From: Pseudobdellovibrionaceae bacterium
GTDB taxonomy: Bacteria; Bdellovibrionota; Bdellovibrionia; Bdellovibrionales; JAMPXM01
NCBI GenBank assembly: GCA_021463345.1
Contig: JAJTYM010000001.1
Coordinates: forward strand, 62,001-126,000
Length of the DNA stretch: 64,000 bases
Direction of reading: 5' to 3'
Shown here: piece after piece, positions 55,321 through 63,774 of the stretch
How the letters are laid out: each line of letters begins with the position of its first letter
Position numbering within the stretch: the first letter of the stretch is position 1
Program-made: the position numbers and the translations under genes
Notes under the pieces: generated by a model
Told to the model about the DNA's origin: nothing
The model's input: only the letters and a program-made list of their open reading frames with translations
The model's database searches: none

Positions 55321-55554
55321 ATGCAAAAGAACGCGCGAAGGGATTCTAGGCTCACGCTCAAGTCGGTTCGCCAACTCGCCCATCAACTCGCTGAGTACGG
55401 CCTGAACCCCTCCGATTGGCGACTCACTCATTTCGGCCAAAACGGAGAGATCTGTCTCCGCCACCGCTTCGACAAAGGGTTCCATCTCAAAGGACACGCC
55501 GAATTGCGGGCTACTCGGGCCTACTGGAACCAACTCACACTCGCCTCCATGTGA
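55321..55554 (+). CDS. Small hypothetical protein
   Basis: A 77-residue protein with a GGAAGG site eight bases before the ATG. It is basic at the start (MQKNARRDSRL), with a helix-like stretch LKSVRQLAHQLAEYGLNPSDW and a beta-like end ICLRHRFDKGFHLKGHAEL. Balanced composition and an unusual lack of Ala/Arg bias for this GC-rich genome suggest it is real. No recognised domain. It lies between two minus-strand genes. Confidence 0.5.
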   Translation: MQKNARRDSRLTLKSVRQLAHQLAEYGLNPSDWRLTHFGQNGEICLRHRFDKGFHLKGHAELRATRAYWNQLTLASM

Positions 55555-55615
55555 GCCCTCTCTCCTCCCCTCCCAGCCACGGAAGGCATCGCGAAGGGAA
55601 CAGTTTGAGAGCCGT

Positions 55616-55673
55616 TGCCCGATGGTGATTTGCGCCGGCTGGCACCGGCGAAAATCACCATCCCACTCGGGCA
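55616..55673. repeat. Intergenic hairpin between convergent genes
   Basis: Two outer 7-bp arms (TGCCCGA at 55616-55622 and TCGGGCA at 55667-55673) enclose a longer stem formed by TGGTGATTT and AAATCACCA plus CGCCGG and CCGGCG. One arm has a 6-base bulge and there is one mismatch. The apical loop is CTGGCA. It lies between the ends of two convergent genes, so it may be a bidirectional terminator-like or REP-like element. Confidence 0.6.
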
Positions 55674-55714
55674 TGTTTTAAATCCGCCACAGCAAAGGCA
55701 AGCCCACTCGCCGC

Positions 55715-56317
55715 TTATCGGTAATTTTCGCATGTCGTGGAAATCAGGGATCGTTGCCACACCTGATCCTTAGGTAACGCCTCCACTCCCGGCAGCGCGC
55801 TCGTCGCGCCCTCCCGGAAGCGGACCCAGGCATCACGACCGAAAAACTCGACCGCTTGCGCCTTGAGTTTGCAAAAAAGGGCGACATCGCTCGTGTCCAA
55901 CCAGCCGTGCCGCTGCACGTACGTGAGCGGCGGCTTTTCCCCCCAAGCAAGCATCACCATCAAACGCAGGCTTCCCCAAACGCCTTTTTGAATTTCACCG
56001 CGCCCGCTCGCCGCGCCCGCGCATTGACGTGGAATGTTCTCGAGATCCACCGCGAGTTTCTTCAGCTTGCGGAACAGTTCGAAACAGCCGCCGGGACCCG
56101 CGCCCAAGCGGCAAACTTCAAAATCTTTGTCGATTTCCGGCTTCCGCGCTCCGCTCTTCGACGGATACAGGAATTTCTCCTGCTCCTTCTGAAAGATCTC
56201 GAGCTGCACGTCGCAGACGGTCTTGGGGGGATCATTGATCAGGAAAAATAAGAATCCGAGGATGATCGCCCCAATGGCGACGACACGGGCCGGAAGCGAG
56301 GCCAGTAGTTGGTCCAA
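55715..56317 (-). CDS. Membrane-anchored protein of unknown function
   Basis: A 200-residue protein with one N-terminal transmembrane segment (about residues 10-28, ending FLINDPPK). The rest is probably periplasmic and contains five cysteines (VCDVQ, EVCRLG, GCFELF, RQCAG, LFCKLK) and a final TTCENYR. A Trp-rich stretch lies in the middle. Family not recognised. It follows the gene at 56342-56887 by 24 bases, so the two likely form an operon. Confidence 0.65.
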   Translation of the reverse strand: MDQLLASLPARVVAIGAIILGFLFFLINDPPKTVCDVQLEIFQKEQEKFLYPSKSGARKPEIDKDFEVCRLGAGPGGCFELFRKLKKLAVDLENIPRQCAGAASGRGEIQKGVWGSLRLMVMLAWGEKPPLTYVQRHGWLDTSDVALFCKLKAQAVEFFGRDAWVRFREGATSALPGVEALPKDQVWQRSLISTTCENYR

Positions 56318-56341
56318 ACCATCACCGATCCGACAAAGGAC

Positions 56342-56887
56342 TCACCTGGCCTTGACGCCGCACTTGCGGTTGACGGCGCTGAACGGATTCTGCGCTCTTG
56401 CCCCGCGCTGAACCCAAGAGCTCCGGTCCTTGTCGCAGAAGAATATGCCGTAAGCTTTATCGACTCTATAGATGCGGGCGACGTTCACCAGCTGGTTGTA
56501 AGCCTGCCGGAAACGCGCGGAACGCTCCTCGCCATACGCCGTTTGCGCGACTTCAAGATGATCGCGGCCCGACTCGAGGATTTTCAAAAGATGCGGTCGC
56601 TCATGCTGTTTGGCGAGGATCGCGACCGTGCGCACTCGGTCGATCTGATGAATCACCCCACGAATCGCGATTTCAATCTGCTCATCGTCTACCGCGACCA
56701 GCGCGGAATGCAGCCCATCGGAAACACGAATGACCTGGTTCAATTCACGCATGACGGTCGGATGAAGAACCAGGTCCCCGGCCTTCGCCGGCCGCGGAGC
56801 GATTACTAGCACCGTCAATATGCAGAGAAGGAGAGCCGGACCGAGAAGGAAAGAATGGAAAGCTGTACGGACGTTCAATCTTGGCAT
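56342..56887 (-). CDS. Secreted or membrane-anchored protein of unknown function, mostly helical
   Basis: A 181-residue protein (ATG 56887 chosen; an upstream in-frame start at 56917 exists). A long hydrophobic signal segment ends near APRPAKAGD (residue about 37). The mature region is helical, with EIAIRGVIHQIDRVRTVAILAKQ and FRQAYNQLVNVARIYRVDKAYG. Two late cysteines occur (FFCDKDR and NRKCGVK). The central part faintly resembles small cytochrome-like four-helix bundles, but no CxxCH is present. Not recognised. Paired with the gene downstream. Confidence 0.65.
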   Translation of the reverse strand: MPRLNVRTAFHSFLLGPALLLCILTVLVIAPRPAKAGDLVLHPTVMRELNQVIRVSDGLHSALVAVDDEQIEIAIRGVIHQIDRVRTVAILAKQHERPHLLKILESGRDHLEVAQTAYGEERSARFRQAYNQLVNVARIYRVDKAYGIFFCDKDRSSWVQRGARAQNPFSAVNRKCGVKAR

Positions 56888-57089
56888 AGCTAGATATCGG
56901 CCTGGTCCTGCCCGCACGTGAGGGTCGAAAGGCCGGTTTCCTCCGCAAGAGATGAGACTTCACGATTTTGGTCGAATTACGCCCGAAATTGCCAAACTTC
57001 TGGACAATGATGAGCGCTATCCGGCTTCAGATGCCCGCGATGGGACAAAGCTGCGAAAACTGTGAGGGTGTCTCCCGCATCGACTCGAG

Positions 57090-57121
57090 ACAATAAAAAG
57101 GCCAGGAGGAACCTGGCCTTT
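57090..57121 (-). terminator. Rho-independent terminator of the porin gene
   Basis: Read on the minus strand, AAAGGCCAGG pairs with CCTGGCCTTT (57112-57121 with 57097-57106, loop of 5) and TTATTG follows. It lies about 30 bases after the porin stop. Confidence 0.88.
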
Positions 57122-57149
57122 CACCACCCTATCGATCGAGGGTGCGGTC

Positions 57150-58472
57150 TCAGAAGCCCATCGACGCTTGCAGAAAGACCTGCGAAATCGTCTGATCGAC
57201 TTTCGTAGCCGAGTTTTTCAGCGTTTTGCCGGGCATGAACGCGCCATAGCGAGCACCGATTTTGAAGCCGCCCTCATAGGACTTGTTCGCCCACACGTCG
57301 ATTTCAGAACCGATCTCTTTATCCGTCGTACCCGTGAACCCGCGAGCCGGAGCTGCGGCGGCGGCCGCGCTCTGTATGCTGAGCGCGTTGATTCCGTCCC
57401 CGCCCTCGGTTTTGCTGAACATGTAGTACGCCAGACCCGTTTCGATCGTATCCGTCGGCATCAACGAAGCGGCGACATTCCAATACGTCAGATTGCCCCA
57501 GCCGACCACGTCCATCAGGCCGGCGTAGTTGTGAACATCGTAGTACATCGGATCCCAGCGCTCGTTTTTCGTGGCCGAAGCCTTATCACCCGTATCGCTG
57601 TGATAGCCGGCCGTGATTTTGAGGCCCATCACGTCAGGCATCGCGTAACCGAGCATGAGGTCGTACATCGACGCGTTGAGATCGATATTCACGGGCGTCG
57701 AACGATCCTTGATCTTGCCGGTTTGGAAACCAAGGGTCGCTTTGTACAGAATGTTCATCGTGTCGCCGCCGACCGTGAGGCCGATGTTCTGGGCATTCGT
57801 CGCTCCAGCGCCACCGGGGCCGGTTTCATCACGATTTTCCTGAACGAAGAGCAGGTTCGCCATTTTGATGGCTTCCGGCATGTTTTTCAGGTCGACGCTG
57901 ATACCGTAAAGATTGCGCTCGGGATCAGGCGTGCGCGCGCCCACGGTTTGATAACCGAACTCGGCGGCCTTCAAACCAAAGAGCGAGACCTTGGCGAAAT
58001 CCATGTCCCACATGCCCATGACGCCTTCATGCGCGGTCGGAATGTCCAACCAATCGTTCTCGGAGAAAAACGATCCATCGGCGATCTCGAGGCCCATACG
58101 GCCGAATTTCCACGAGAGCGCGTCGGAGGTTTTCCACCAGCCCCAAGCGCGATTCACGGTGAGCGAATCGTCGGACGAGCCGTCGATCACGCCTGGATTC
58201 GTGTTGCCCGCGTTCACATCATTGCCCCAGCTGGCGCCGTGGATCAATCCGAGGAACGCCTGGAGGTTCTCGCCTTTGCGGGCGGTGATGTTCCATTTGA
58301 AGCGATGCTGGAAGTCGGCCGCGCTGTCGGAGGCGTTGTCGACACCGGTCGGGTTCATATCATTCAAGTAACGGAGACGGAATTCTCCGCTGTGCTTTAA
58401 CTCCACGTCGTCGGCCGCATTAGCGCCAACGGTGACACCGAGAGCGGCAGCGAGCAGAACTAAGCGCTTCAT
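57150..58472 (-). CDS. Outer-membrane porin-like beta-barrel protein
   Basis: A 440-residue precursor. The ATG at 58472 (MKRLVLLAAALGVTVGANA) has AGGAGA eight bases upstream; the longer frame has no signal. Signal peptidase cleavage is near ANA-AD (residue 19-20). The mature chain alternates hydrophobic and polar residues in strand-like units, with GEFRLRYLND near the start. A run of Ala (SAAAAAAPA) lies in a predicted loop near residue 385. It ends in Phe (QASMGF), the barrel-assembly signal recognised by Bam. It resembles porins with alginate-export-like barrels, but substrate is unknown. Own promoter and terminator. Confidence 0.85.
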   Translation of the reverse strand: MKRLVLLAAALGVTVGANAADDVELKHSGEFRLRYLNDMNPTGVDNASDSAADFQHRFKWNITARKGENLQAFLGLIHGASWGNDVNAGNTNPGVIDGSSDDSLTVNRAWGWWKTSDALSWKFGRMGLEIADGSFFSENDWLDIPTAHEGVMGMWDMDFAKVSLFGLKAAEFGYQTVGARTPDPERNLYGISVDLKNMPEAIKMANLLFVQENRDETGPGGAGATNAQNIGLTVGGDTMNILYKATLGFQTGKIKDRSTPVNIDLNASMYDLMLGYAMPDVMGLKITAGYHSDTGDKASATKNERWDPMYYDVHNYAGLMDVVGWGNLTYWNVAASLMPTDTIETGLAYYMFSKTEGGDGINALSIQSAAAAAAPARGFTGTTDKEIGSEIDVWANKSYEGGFKIGARYGAFMPGKTLKNSATKVDQTISQVFLQASMGF

Positions 58473-58516
58473 GTAGATCTCCTTGTTGTTAGTCCTGTTG
58501 AAAACCAAATGCTCTA

Positions 58517-58545
58517 ACTTAAAAACTCAAAATGCTGACTTTCAA
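58517..58545 (-). promoter_or_regulatory. Candidate sigma-70 promoter of the porin gene
   Basis: TTGAAA (58545-58540) and TTAAGT (58522-58517) are separated by 17 bases, about 45 bases upstream of the porin ATG. The local region is much more AT-rich than its surroundings, which supports promoter function. Confidence 0.5.
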
Positions 58546-58761
58546 ATCGACTTCGTTTCCAAACGTTCATCTTCACGCGCTCAAAAGGCAATCCGGATGT
58601 CCAAACGCGCCAAGCCACGCCAAGTTGTGTTCCCGAATCCACGAAAACTCAGCTTGACTGACCTTTCTCGGGCGCAGAACACACGCCATCGTAAAAACTA
58701 ACAATCCGTGAAAGCAATCTTTTTCTATGGGTTTAATCCATCGCGACACCCATGGAGCGAT

Positions 58762-58790
58762 TTGACTTGGTGTGCACTTTTCACTACATT
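58762..58790 (+). promoter_or_regulatory. Promoter of tRNA-Pro
   Basis: TTGACT (58762-58767), a 17-base spacer and TACATT (58785-58790) give near-consensus sigma-70 elements. The predicted start lies about eight bases before the tRNA. Confidence 0.75.
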
Positions 58791-58804
58791 CGTCGCTTCC
58801 AATA

Positions 58805-58881
<77 letters not shown>

Positions 58882-59292
58882 ACTTTTTTTATTTATCCCT
58901 CAAACGCCTGCCAGCAGCCGAGAAGAGCTGCGGCCCGCCATCCTTTTGTGGCTCTACTCGTTAGATCGTGGAAGTGCGCCTGAAGACCAAGCCAGTTAAG
59001 CGTTTAGTAGCCTCAGCCTATAATTTTTTGCACTTCGGTATCCAAAGGCCCTGCACCGAAGGCCTTTTGTTTTCGCAATCTCTTTTTTATTCACCGACTT
59101 AGGGTTCCGCAGAGCGGATCGATCGGCGAAAAAGCGCTCCCGCTCTCAAAAGCCAGGACGGCCGGCAACGCGTCCGCCCAGAGTCGTGACTGAATACCGA
59201 TGTGCGGAGCAACCCGCCTCCAAACCGCTACGCCGCTGCCGCGCCCATTCTTCATTGTTGTTTTTTGGCCGCGAGCGGACGAGGGATGATGC
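58882..59292. other. Intergenic region without a recognised gene
   Basis: About 410 bases between tRNA-Pro and the Na/Pi cotransporter gene. Apart from a T-rich stretch after the tRNA and a terminator-like hairpin near 59044-59074, the frames here are short and Arg/Pro-rich. Nothing else is supported. Confidence 0.6.
59044..59074 (+). terminator. Terminator-like hairpin downstream of tRNA-Pro
   Basis: AAAGGCC pairs with GGCCTTT (59044-59050 with 59061-59067), loop of 10, followed by TGTTTT. It would end tRNA-Pro transcription about 165 bases downstream. Confidence 0.65.
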
Positions 59293-60945
59293 TTATGACA
59301 CTGGGGCCGAGCCGGTTTCCGAACGCGGCGCCTGAGCGTTGCGGACACGCGTCGCATGCTTGCTCAACATTTCAACGAGCTGCAGGTAGGTTCCCAGGCA
59401 CTCGAGATAAATCGCGCTGGTGCCGATTCCTACCGACAAGCCTTTGCTCAACCTGGTGATATGCGCCTCACGAGAACGATTCTCCTGGTCGCGGATCTCA
59501 TGCTTCAGCTGGATCAACTGCAACGCCAGTTTCGGATCGTCGGTCTGAAAACCGCTGAGGGCGAGAGACAACGCGCGAACGACGCTTTTGTGCAACTCCT
59601 CCAAATCCGCCCAATCCTCGGGACCGAACTCGAACTGGTTGACGTGCTTCTTCTTGGCCAAAGACGCGATATGGTGATCGATGATGTCGGCGGCGGCCTC
59701 CAGGTCGCTGCCGAAGGAGACCAAGTCGATCACAGCTTGGTTCAGCCCTTCCGGGGCGGCTTCAGAAACTCGGATGAGGAAGAGTTTGATCTCCTTCAGC
59801 AACAGATCGACCTTATCATCGCAGCTGCGGACGTCCTTGACGAGTTCGGCGTCCTGCCGGCGGAACAGCCGGATGCTCGACTCGAGCATCTGGAAGACGA
59901 TATCCCCCATCTCCAGGATCTCGCGTTTAGCGTGCGCGAGTGCGATCGAGAACGACTCATAATTCGACCTCTTCAGGAACCGCACGCCGAATTCGCGTTC
60001 GCTCGGACCCGGCTGTACGATCGCCTCGACGATCTTCACCCCAAAACCCCGCAGGGGGAAAAACACCGAGGCTGAAAAAATATTCATGGATGTATAGAAA
60101 AGCGCGATCTGACTCCCCGGCGTTTCCAAGTGCTTCTGGATCAGCGCGAGCGCGACGGGCCCGAAAGGTACGAAGATGAGGACCGCGGCGACTCGATACA
60201 GGAAATTAGCCCAAGCGATGCGCTTCCCGACGTAGTCTCCGCGGATCGCCGCCATGAGTCCCGTGCTCGCCGTCCCGATATTCGCGCCGTAAATCCACAT
60301 GACGGCGTCACCGGACGAAATCAGGCCACCGGCCGATAGGGCGATCACCACGCCCAAAGTGGCGGTCGAGCTGTGAAAGATGCTCGTGACGACCGCCGAA
60401 ACGACGAGCGTGAGGAACGGGTTTTCCCGCAGAACGCCGAACCCTTGCGAAAACAGTTCGGCGGAAACAAGCCCCTTGGAGCCGATGCCGATCAACTCGA
60501 TGCCGTAGAACAGCAAACCGATCGACATGAGGAATTCGAACGGGTCGCGGATCCGCTGTCGACGGGACATGTAAAAGACGCCGAACCCAAGCACAAAAAG
60601 GGGCAAGCCGAGGTCCGTCATATGCAGGCTGATCAGCTGCACCGTTAACGACGCGCCGATGGCCGCCCCGATCAAAACGCCCATCACCTGCGGCAAGCTC
60701 AGGACCCGGGCGGTCCCGAGGTTGACGAGCGTCGCCGTAACGGCTGCCGAACTCTGCATGAGCAAGGTCAAACCCACACCGACGACAACTGACACGACCC
60801 CGTTTTCGCTGATGCGCGTCAGAACTTTCCGGATTTGATTGGCTGCGAGTTTTTGCAAAGCCTCAGAGGCGCGCGAAAGCCCGTACAACAGAAAGCTGAT
60901 TCCTGCCAAAAGTATAACGATCGACGAATGTTCGACGGATCCCAC
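59293..60945 (-). CDS. Na/Pi-cotransporter family protein with C-terminal PhoU-like domain
   Basis: A 550-residue transporter. Two inverted copies of the Na/Pi repeat carry QSSAAVTATLVNLG (about residue 64) and HSSTATLGVVIALS (about 192), the signature QSS/HSS pairs, with about eight to nine membrane helices up to residue 310. A PhoU-like helical bundle with E/DxxxD-type acidic residues follows (about 345-520). Such NptA/YjbB-type proteins move phosphate with sodium, often outward in bacteria. No pst or phoU genes are nearby. Confidence 0.93.
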   Translation of the reverse strand: MGSVEHSSIVILLAGISFLLYGLSRASEALQKLAANQIRKVLTRISENGVVSVVVGVGLTLLMQSSAAVTATLVNLGTARVLSLPQVMGVLIGAAIGASLTVQLISLHMTDLGLPLFVLGFGVFYMSRRQRIRDPFEFLMSIGLLFYGIELIGIGSKGLVSAELFSQGFGVLRENPFLTLVVSAVVTSIFHSSTATLGVVIALSAGGLISSGDAVMWIYGANIGTASTGLMAAIRGDYVGKRIAWANFLYRVAAVLIFVPFGPVALALIQKHLETPGSQIALFYTSMNIFSASVFFPLRGFGVKIVEAIVQPGPSEREFGVRFLKRSNYESFSIALAHAKREILEMGDIVFQMLESSIRLFRRQDAELVKDVRSCDDKVDLLLKEIKLFLIRVSEAAPEGLNQAVIDLVSFGSDLEAAADIIDHHIASLAKKKHVNQFEFGPEDWADLEELHKSVVRALSLALSGFQTDDPKLALQLIQLKHEIRDQENRSREAHITRLSKGLSVGIGTSAIYLECLGTYLQLVEMLSKHATRVRNAQAPRSETGSAPVS

Positions 60946-61168
60946 GAAACTCCTCGAATGCGGCTCATCCAGTGTTCGTTGAATTTTCCGAAAGGTCTAG
61001 CGCGCTGTCAGCCAAGTTCTTTCAACTTTTGTTTTTGAATGCGCATTTTGGAATTTGATTGGTGAGCGGCAGCCATGGCCCGCATCTCGGCCTGAGGTAA
61101 CGGACTCTCCACCGGCCGGGGAGACTCGGCGCCAGCACCCCCAAGAGTGCGTCCGTTTTTCGTCAGGA

Positions 61169-62332
61169 TCAGTTCTTGAGTTTCTCGCACGAATAGGAAA
61201 GCGTGATCTTCGTTTCGGGTGGGAGCGCGCGATCGAATTCGACGACCAAGCGATCGAAATCGGCGGTCGCATTCACCGCATGCGGCAGAGCCGGCGAGAA
61301 GCTGATGGAGTAGTCATCGTTGAGGGGCCTGCAAACGAACGCCATCGACGTGACCTGGTTCTGAATCTCGTAGCCGATCTGCCCCAGTTCATGCCCGTAA
61401 TCGCCTGAGCAAATATCGCCGATTACACCGCCGGTCAAACCCGACAACCGTTCATACAGTTTACCATAAGACCCCACGACACTGGCGTTACCACCTTGGC
61501 CGGACTGAATATTCAAACAGCCGATATCCCCGCTCTTGATCACGATCGAATGGACCGACACCGATTTCGTTGGAAATGCGGATTTAAACGCGTTTACGAA
61601 ATGTTCCGGCTGGTCTTTAGCGTCAAGTTGATAAAGCGGCTGAGAATTGTAACCTCCGGCCGCCGCCTCACGCGAACCGCCCGGATACATGCCGGAGCGG
61701 GCATCCTCATCGGAGAGAATCACGATCGCCAAAGGAGCCGTCGGACGCATGAACTGCGAGCCATTGTTGTGAATGGCGAGGTAAGCGCCGTAAATACCGC
61801 GTTCATCGCCAGATGGACACTGCGAAGTCTGGTACCCGTTTTGTTCGCATTGAAGCGTTTCCGAGCGGCGAATGGTCGAATTGAAGAGATTGCCAGCATT
61901 CGGCGTATTGCGATCAATGAATTTCGATCCATTACCGAAGTCGAGAAGAGTGCCGTCCTGACGGGACGAAATACGCGGCACCCCTCCGGCGTTAGTGGCT
62001 CCAGCGACATCGGTCGTCGTCATCGCGATCCGATAATCGATATTACCGAGAGATTGGATAAAATTCGGGAACTTCGATCCCATATGGTTTTGCTCATGGG
62101 ACATCGAGCCTGAGTTGTCGTTGACGAAAAGAATGTCGACCGCGCCCGAACCAACCGTCTTCACATCGTCGAATTTCTCAAAACAGCCGAGGTCGCTGCA
62201 TGTCTGCACGCAAGCGAGCCCCGACCCGTGACAAGCGGGGGCCGGGATTTTGGAAAACTGCACCGGTGAACACGCTAGAAAGTAACTAACGAGCCCGATG
62301 ACGCAAATAAGCTTCCAATACGCCTTTAGCAT
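61169..62332 (-). CDS. VWA-domain lipoprotein
   Basis: A 387-residue protein. The ATG at 62332 follows TGAGGT; its signal peptide ends in the lipobox F-L-A-C (acylated Cys near residue 20). Near residue 70 the VWA domain begins, VDILFVNDNSGSMSHEQ, with the MIDAS motif D-x-S-x-S intact. A later loop contains VILSDEDARSG, and seven or more further cysteines are spread through the domain. A C-terminal beta-rich segment ends SYSCEKLKN. Predicted to sit in the outer or inner membrane and bind a partner through a divalent metal. Partners unknown; no adjacent MoxR gene. Confidence 0.85.
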   Translation of the reverse strand: MLKAYWKLICVIGLVSYFLACSPVQFSKIPAPACHGSGLACVQTCSDLGCFEKFDDVKTVGSGAVDILFVNDNSGSMSHEQNHMGSKFPNFIQSLGNIDYRIAMTTTDVAGATNAGGVPRISSRQDGTLLDFGNGSKFIDRNTPNAGNLFNSTIRRSETLQCEQNGYQTSQCPSGDERGIYGAYLAIHNNGSQFMRPTAPLAIVILSDEDARSGMYPGGSREAAAGGYNSQPLYQLDAKDQPEHFVNAFKSAFPTKSVSVHSIVIKSGDIGCLNIQSGQGGNASVVGSYGKLYERLSGLTGGVIGDICSGDYGHELGQIGYEIQNQVTSMAFVCRPLNDDYSISFSPALPHAVNATADFDRLVVEFDRALPPETKITLSYSCEKLKN

Positions 62333-62682
62333 GGGGACCTCACGAGCCATTCCCATCCAATCACTGTGCCATCCTGAGACGCCCCTCCAAACCATCGATA
62401 TGAATGTGCTTTTTCTGCTCCAAGAACAGATCGCCTCCGACCAAAGTGACGTTCAAGGCCAGAGCATGCAGTTCTTTCCATCGAAAATATTTAAGTTATT
62501 TTATATACTTAGCTGGCTGCAGAGGAAACTCAGGGCGGCGCCAGCATCGTCCATAAATTGTCACATCTATCTACTCAACGCCGATTGCAAGAGATGACAG
62601 AACTGGACGAGACGATGAAATTCTTGGCGCTTTACGCATGCTGGAAAAAGATAATGAAGTCTGCACCGTCAAGGAGGAGCCA

Positions 62683-63090
62683 ATGCGTGCATGTCTCGCA
62701 TCGTTGATATTCATTTTCACAATCACGACGGCTGTGGCTGCATATCTCGACCTACCCTACTGGCTATTACCACCCGAGCAAAAATTCGCGCACTCGTGGC
62801 GCCACGATTTACAATTGCTCGAAAGGACCAAACACTTTCCCGAAGCTTGGAAAAATCTGAATGAGGTTAAATTTTCCTCACCGGATGGCTTTGTCGAAGA
62901 GTGGTACAGGAAAACCCACTCGCCATTCCCCCTCAACAATCAGGCCCGGTACCGCCTCGAGATTTTGGCGCTTCATCAAATTAATGGTTATCGCTACAGC
63001 GTCATGCTCCAATACAATTGGATCGATATCTCAACCGGCAACACTGTTGGCGAGTTCGCTCGCACTCTCAAGCTTGGGTGGGTCTACTAA
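62683..63090 (+). CDS. Small exported protein of unknown function
   Basis: A 135-residue protein whose ATG (62683) follows AAGGAGGAGC. Signal peptide to about residue 20 (TTAVAAYLD). The mature domain is rich in Trp, Tyr and His (DLPYWLLPPEQKFAHSWRHDL; YRYSVMLQYNWIDIS) and ends in GWVY. Base composition is lower in GC than the neighbourhood, which hints at a younger or transferred gene. Family not recognised. It lies next to a decayed insertion-sequence fragment. Confidence 0.6.
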   Translation: MRACLASLIFIFTITTAVAAYLDLPYWLLPPEQKFAHSWRHDLQLLERTKHFPEAWKNLNEVKFSSPDGFVEEWYRKTHSPFPLNNQARYRLEILALHQINGYRYSVMLQYNWIDISTGNTVGEFARTLKLGWVY

Positions 63091-63106
63091 AACGTCTCAC
63101 AACTCT

Positions 63107-63300
63107 ACCCGTATCTCGCGGCTCTTCCGCCACCCGCATCGTTTGCGAGCCGATGATCGCGGCTGAAGCCGAACCCACGCGATCATCCTTGCGACGAAGT
63201 TTACGGCGAAGGAAGTCGTGCACAGATTCCCACGTTCCGTCCTGCTGCCAGTTGCGGAAATAGGTGAAACGGTCTGCCACGGCGGAAAAGCACGACCTCG
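63107..63300 (-). pseudogene. Decayed fragment of an IS5-family transposase
   Basis: On the minus strand two frames together read like the middle of an IS5/IS427-type transposase. First FPPWQTV in one frame, then after a one-base shift YFRNWQQDGTWESVHDFLRR and KLRRKD ... AAIIGSQTMRVAEEP. The functional family reads FPPWxTVYxYFRRWxxDGTW ... AAIIDSQSVKTTE. Here the first catalytic Asp is Gly (IIGSQ), the reading frame is broken and both ends are missing. No inverted repeats found. A clear relic. Confidence 0.75.
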
Positions 63301-63367
63301 GGAACTTTTCAAATAGTCTCTTAGAGACCGCACCCGAGTCCTGAGAAGAAAACGAAGAGTTGGACCC

Positions 63368-63404
63368 CAAAAACAAAAAAACCCAGCCGGTTTCCCGACT
63401 GGGT
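63368..63404 (-). terminator. Rho-independent terminator of the rRNA operon
   Basis: ACCCAGTCGG pairs with CCGGCTGGGT (63395-63404 with 63381-63390, one G-U pair), loop GAAA, followed by TTTTTTG TTTTTGG on the minus strand. It lies eight bases after the 5S end. Confidence 0.93.
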
Positions 63405-63412
63405 AAAAAAAG

Positions 63413-63530
<118 letters not shown>

Positions 63531-63774
63531 AACCTAAATACGTATTGGATTTGCTGTTTCGCTTTCGCGTACAGTCGAAGATCTCTCTTGATCAACACGA
63601 CATCGAAACTCTCTCTGGCCTATGCGGTCTTTCGAAACTCCCAATCAGTAATCTTTCAAAAGATACCAACTGTTCCGAATCGATGGGCCGACACAGCACA
63701 TGAATTGAAATCGGCAGATTCAATTCGAAGATTCTTAGCTAGGGAATAACCATCTAAGAATTAAGAAAAATAAA
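63531..63774 (-). other. 23S-5S internal transcribed spacer
   Basis: About 245 AT-rich bases between 23S and 5S on the minus strand. No tRNA is seen. The spacer is longer than the roughly 90 bases in E. coli. Confidence 0.8.

Noticed and set aside
58597-58701. 34-codon basic frame upstream of tRNA-Pro
   Set aside because: No ribosome-binding site; basic composition can arise by chance; too short to support.
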